DNA from: Bacillus crepusculi
GTDB lineage: Bacteria > Bacillota > Bacilli > Bacillales > Bacillaceae
Length of the DNA stretch: 64,000 nucleotides
Assembly: GCF_014764715.1 (NCBI RefSeq)
Contig: NZ_JACXXE010000002.1
Span: 372,001 to 436,000 of the forward strand
Direction: 5' to 3'
Shown piece after piece: positions 62,468 to 64,000 of this stretch (position 1 is its first letter; every line of letters begins with the position of its first letter). The notes beneath the pieces are model-generated. The model ran no database searches and was not told the DNA's origin. It worked only from the letters and a program-made list of their open reading frames with translations. Position numbers and translations under genes: made by a program.

Positions 62468-63656
62468 CCGTGTGTGTCCTCCCTTTTTCAAAGACGATTT
62501 GTCCGCGGCAGATGGTCATCATCAGTTCGCCAGATTGATTCCAAATGACCAAGTCTGCCAGTTTTCCAACTTCAATAGAACCGAGCTGATGATCAAGCCC
62601 TAGCTGAGCGGCTGCGTTGGTTGAGGTCATCTTCGCAATCTCGGTCCACTCACAATGAGTGATCTGTTTCATCCGTTTGACGCCATCTTTCATTCGTAAA
62701 ATTGACCCTGCAAGTGTACCATCTGACAGCAATGCCCTTTCACCGCTGACGGTGACAGTCTGGCCGCCAAACTCGTATGTTCCATCCCCTAGACCTTTTG
62801 CACGCATTGAGTCTGTGATCATCATCAAACGATCACTTCCTTTTGCCAAATACGTAAGCTTGATAGAAAGAGGGTGTGAATGAATGCCATCTGTGATCAG
62901 CTCAGTATGAAGGCTCTCATTTGTAAGAGCAGCACCTACAGCGTTTGGCTCGCGATGCTGAAACGAACTCATTGCATTATAAAGATGCGTTACATGGCGC
63001 GCACCATGCCTTGATGCTAATTCAATCATGTCATGAGGTGCGTTCGTATGTCCAATAGAAGGGATGATGTTTTTTTCTTGCAAAAGGGAAAGAAAAGCAA
63101 ATTCAGGATCTTCCTCTGGTGCAAAAGTGACAACTTGAATGAGCTGTTCAGATGCGTCTAACCATTTCTCAAAAAGCGGGAGGTCAGGCTGCTTAATCCA
63201 TTGAGCAGGTTGTGCACCCGCTTTATCCTTAGAAATAAATGGACCTTCGAGGTGGATACCTAAACATTGTGCCTGTCTTCCTGCTTGTGCCTCATTATAT
63301 GGTTTCCACTGAGCGACATTTTTAAGTGCTTTCTCAATCTCTTGATGGCTTTGTGTAATGGTTGTTGCTAAAAAGCTTGTCGTTCCTTCTGACGGTAAGT
63401 TGTCAGCAAGTGTATTCATGGCTTCTGGTGTTGCATCCATCATGTCAGCACCATATCCGCCATGGATGTGAATATCAATCATTCCGGGAAGTAAATAAAA
63501 GTTTTCCCGGGAAATATATCTTTTTTCATAATTTCCTGTCGGTGGTGATGTTGAAATATAGTCGATCTTGCCATCGCGTAAACCGACAAACCCGTGTTCA
63601 ATGATCTGTGTCTTTGTCACAATATGAATATTGGAGAGCAATAAAGAGCTGCTCAT
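62448..63656 (-). CDS. nagA: N-acetylglucosamine-6-phosphate deacetylase NagA
   Basis: NagA removes acetate from GlcNAc-6-phosphate in the cytoplasm. The 402-residue amidohydrolase has metal ligands in IDIHIHGGYG (about 60-63), HLEGPF, the GHTNA and HLYNAM histidines, and the catalytic Asp in ITDSM. AAGGGGGC precedes ATG 63656. It begins the nagA-nagB-nagR operon; the operator for NagR lies about 55 bases upstream. Confidence 0.96.
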   Translation of the reverse strand: MSSSLLLSNIHIVTKTQIIEHGFVGLRDGKIDYISTSPPTGNYEKRYISRENFYLLPGMIDIHIHGGYGADMMDATPEAMNTLADNLPSEGTTSFLATTITQSHQEIEKALKNVAQWKPYNEAQAGRQAQCLGIHLEGPFISKDKAGAQPAQWIKQPDLPLFEKWLDASEQLIQVVTFAPEEDPEFAFLSLLQEKNIIPSIGHTNAPHDMIELASRHGARHVTHLYNAMSSFQHREPNAVGAALTNESLHTELITDGIHSHPLSIKLTYLAKGSDRLMMITDSMRAKGLGDGTYEFGGQTVTVSGERALLSDGTLAGSILRMKDGVKRMKQITHCEWTEIAKMTSTNAAAQLGLDHQLGSIEVGKLADLVIWNQSGELMMTICRGQIVFEKGRTHTDEHHRI

Positions 63657-63704
63657 GATTGTGCCCCCTTATTCGTTGTCTTTAGCTTTAGTTTACCCTT
63701 TTTA

Positions 63705-63725
63705 AGTATAGTTGTCTATACCAGT
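63705..63725 (-). promoter_or_regulatory. NagR operator and -10 of the nagABR promoter
   Basis: On the minus strand ACTGGTATAGACAACT (63725-63710) matches the known NagR/dre-type site in B. subtilis as I recall it, and runs straight into a TATACT -10 element (63710-63705). Confidence 0.72.
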
Positions 63726-63761
63726 TGAGAGAGTGAAACAGGATCAGGATAAAATACTGTT

Positions 63762-63789
63762 TTGGGTTCATCATTGAAAGTGATAAAAT
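63762..63789 (+). promoter_or_regulatory. Candidate SigA promoter of hprK
   Basis: TTGGGT, 16 bases, TAAAAT lies 44 bases before the hprK start codon. Confidence 0.45.
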
Positions 63790-63833
63790 AGAGCTGTATT
63801 TCTGAAACGCCTGTGATAAAAGGAGGAAGAAGC

Positions 63834-64000
63834 GTGCCGAAAGTTCGTACGAAGGACATAATGGAACAATTTCATCTTGAACTGGTAAGTGGGGAAGAAG
63901 GGATTAATCGTCCTATTACAATCAGTGATCTTTCCAGACCAGGTATTGAAATGGCTGGATATTTTACATATTATCCAAAAGAAAGAGTTCAACTTTTAGG
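63834..64000 (+). CDS. hprK: HPr kinase/phosphorylase, N-terminal fragment
   Basis: The first 55 codons of hprK run off the right edge. They encode [20 protein letters not shown], then [19 protein letters not shown] and [16 protein letters not shown], the conserved N-terminal domain of HprK. HprK phosphorylates HPr at a serine and, with CcpA, controls carbon catabolite repression. The start is GTG 63834, seven bases after AGGAGGA. The catalytic Walker domain is outside the window. Placement after nagABR matches B. subtilis. Confidence 0.95.
   Translation, partial: MPKVRTKDIMEQFHLELVSGEEGINRPITISDLSRPGIEMAGYFTYYPKERVQLL

Overview
The window looks like a chromosomal segment of a Bacillus of the pumilus group (B. 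pumilus, B. safensis or B. altitudinis type). The protein sequences and gene order follow the B. subtilis tagO to hprK region closely: tagV-yvyE, degS-degU-degV, comFA-FB-FC, yvyF-flgM-flgN-flgK-flgL-yviE-fliW-csrA, flaG-fliD-fliS-fliT, hpf, secA, prfB, yvjA, cccB, ftsE-ftsX, ctpB, swrA-minJ, yvkABC, csbA-uvrB-uvrA, yvlABCD, yvnB, nagA-nagB-nagR and hprK. DegU is essentially invariant, while SwrA, FlgM and YvyF are clearly diverged from B. subtilis. Species assignment is inference from memory of these families, with no database search.

Layout. Bases 1-2.0 kb hold cell-wall polymer genes (end of tagO, tagV) and yvyE. 2.2-5.2 kb is the DegS/DegU regulatory system with degV. 5.3-7.7 kb is the competence comF operon. 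7.8-17.7 kb is a flagellar and chemotaxis block. It differs from B. subtilis in two ways: no hag flagellin gene lies between csrA and flaG, and an unknown 126-residue protein plus a chemoreceptor sit between fliT and hpf. 17.9-22.4 kb carries hpf, secA and prfB, the last with its programmed +1 frameshift. 22.5-25.0 kb is an insertion relative to B. subtilis (M3 oligopeptidase, alpha/beta hydrolase). 25.2-34.3 kb holds yvjA, cccB, ftsEX followed by an EnvC-like M23 protein, ctpB, swrA and minJ. 34.3-43.8 kb is an accessory block: redox regulator with nitroreductase, a leucine-type T-box permease, a YkcB/YkcC glycosyltransferase pair, and a two-component system with a beta-propeller lipoprotein. 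44.1-48.7 kb is yvkABC under a TetR-type palindromic operator. 49-54.4 kb is csbA and the LexA-controlled uvrBA genes. 54.6-64 kb holds a small gene under a Fur-like box, the SigW-type yvlABCD operon, the large phosphoesterase yvnB, the GlcNAc genes nagABR and the start of hprK.

Regulatory DNA is rich: SigD, SigB/SigH and SigW promoters, a LexA box, a T-box riboswitch, NagR and TetR operators, and many terminator hairpins, several shared by convergent genes. No rRNA, tRNA, CRISPR array or insertion sequence was seen.

The least expected signal is a pair of related, structured, non-coding repeats at 29.8-30.0 kb and 54.4-54.6 kb, in opposite orientation. Each lies between convergent genes and is bracketed by two near-copies of that locus's own terminator hairpin. 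Internal stems are conserved through wobble or compensatory changes, and one copy lacks exactly one 32-base internal unit. This looks like a dispersed structured element that inserts at intrinsic terminators.
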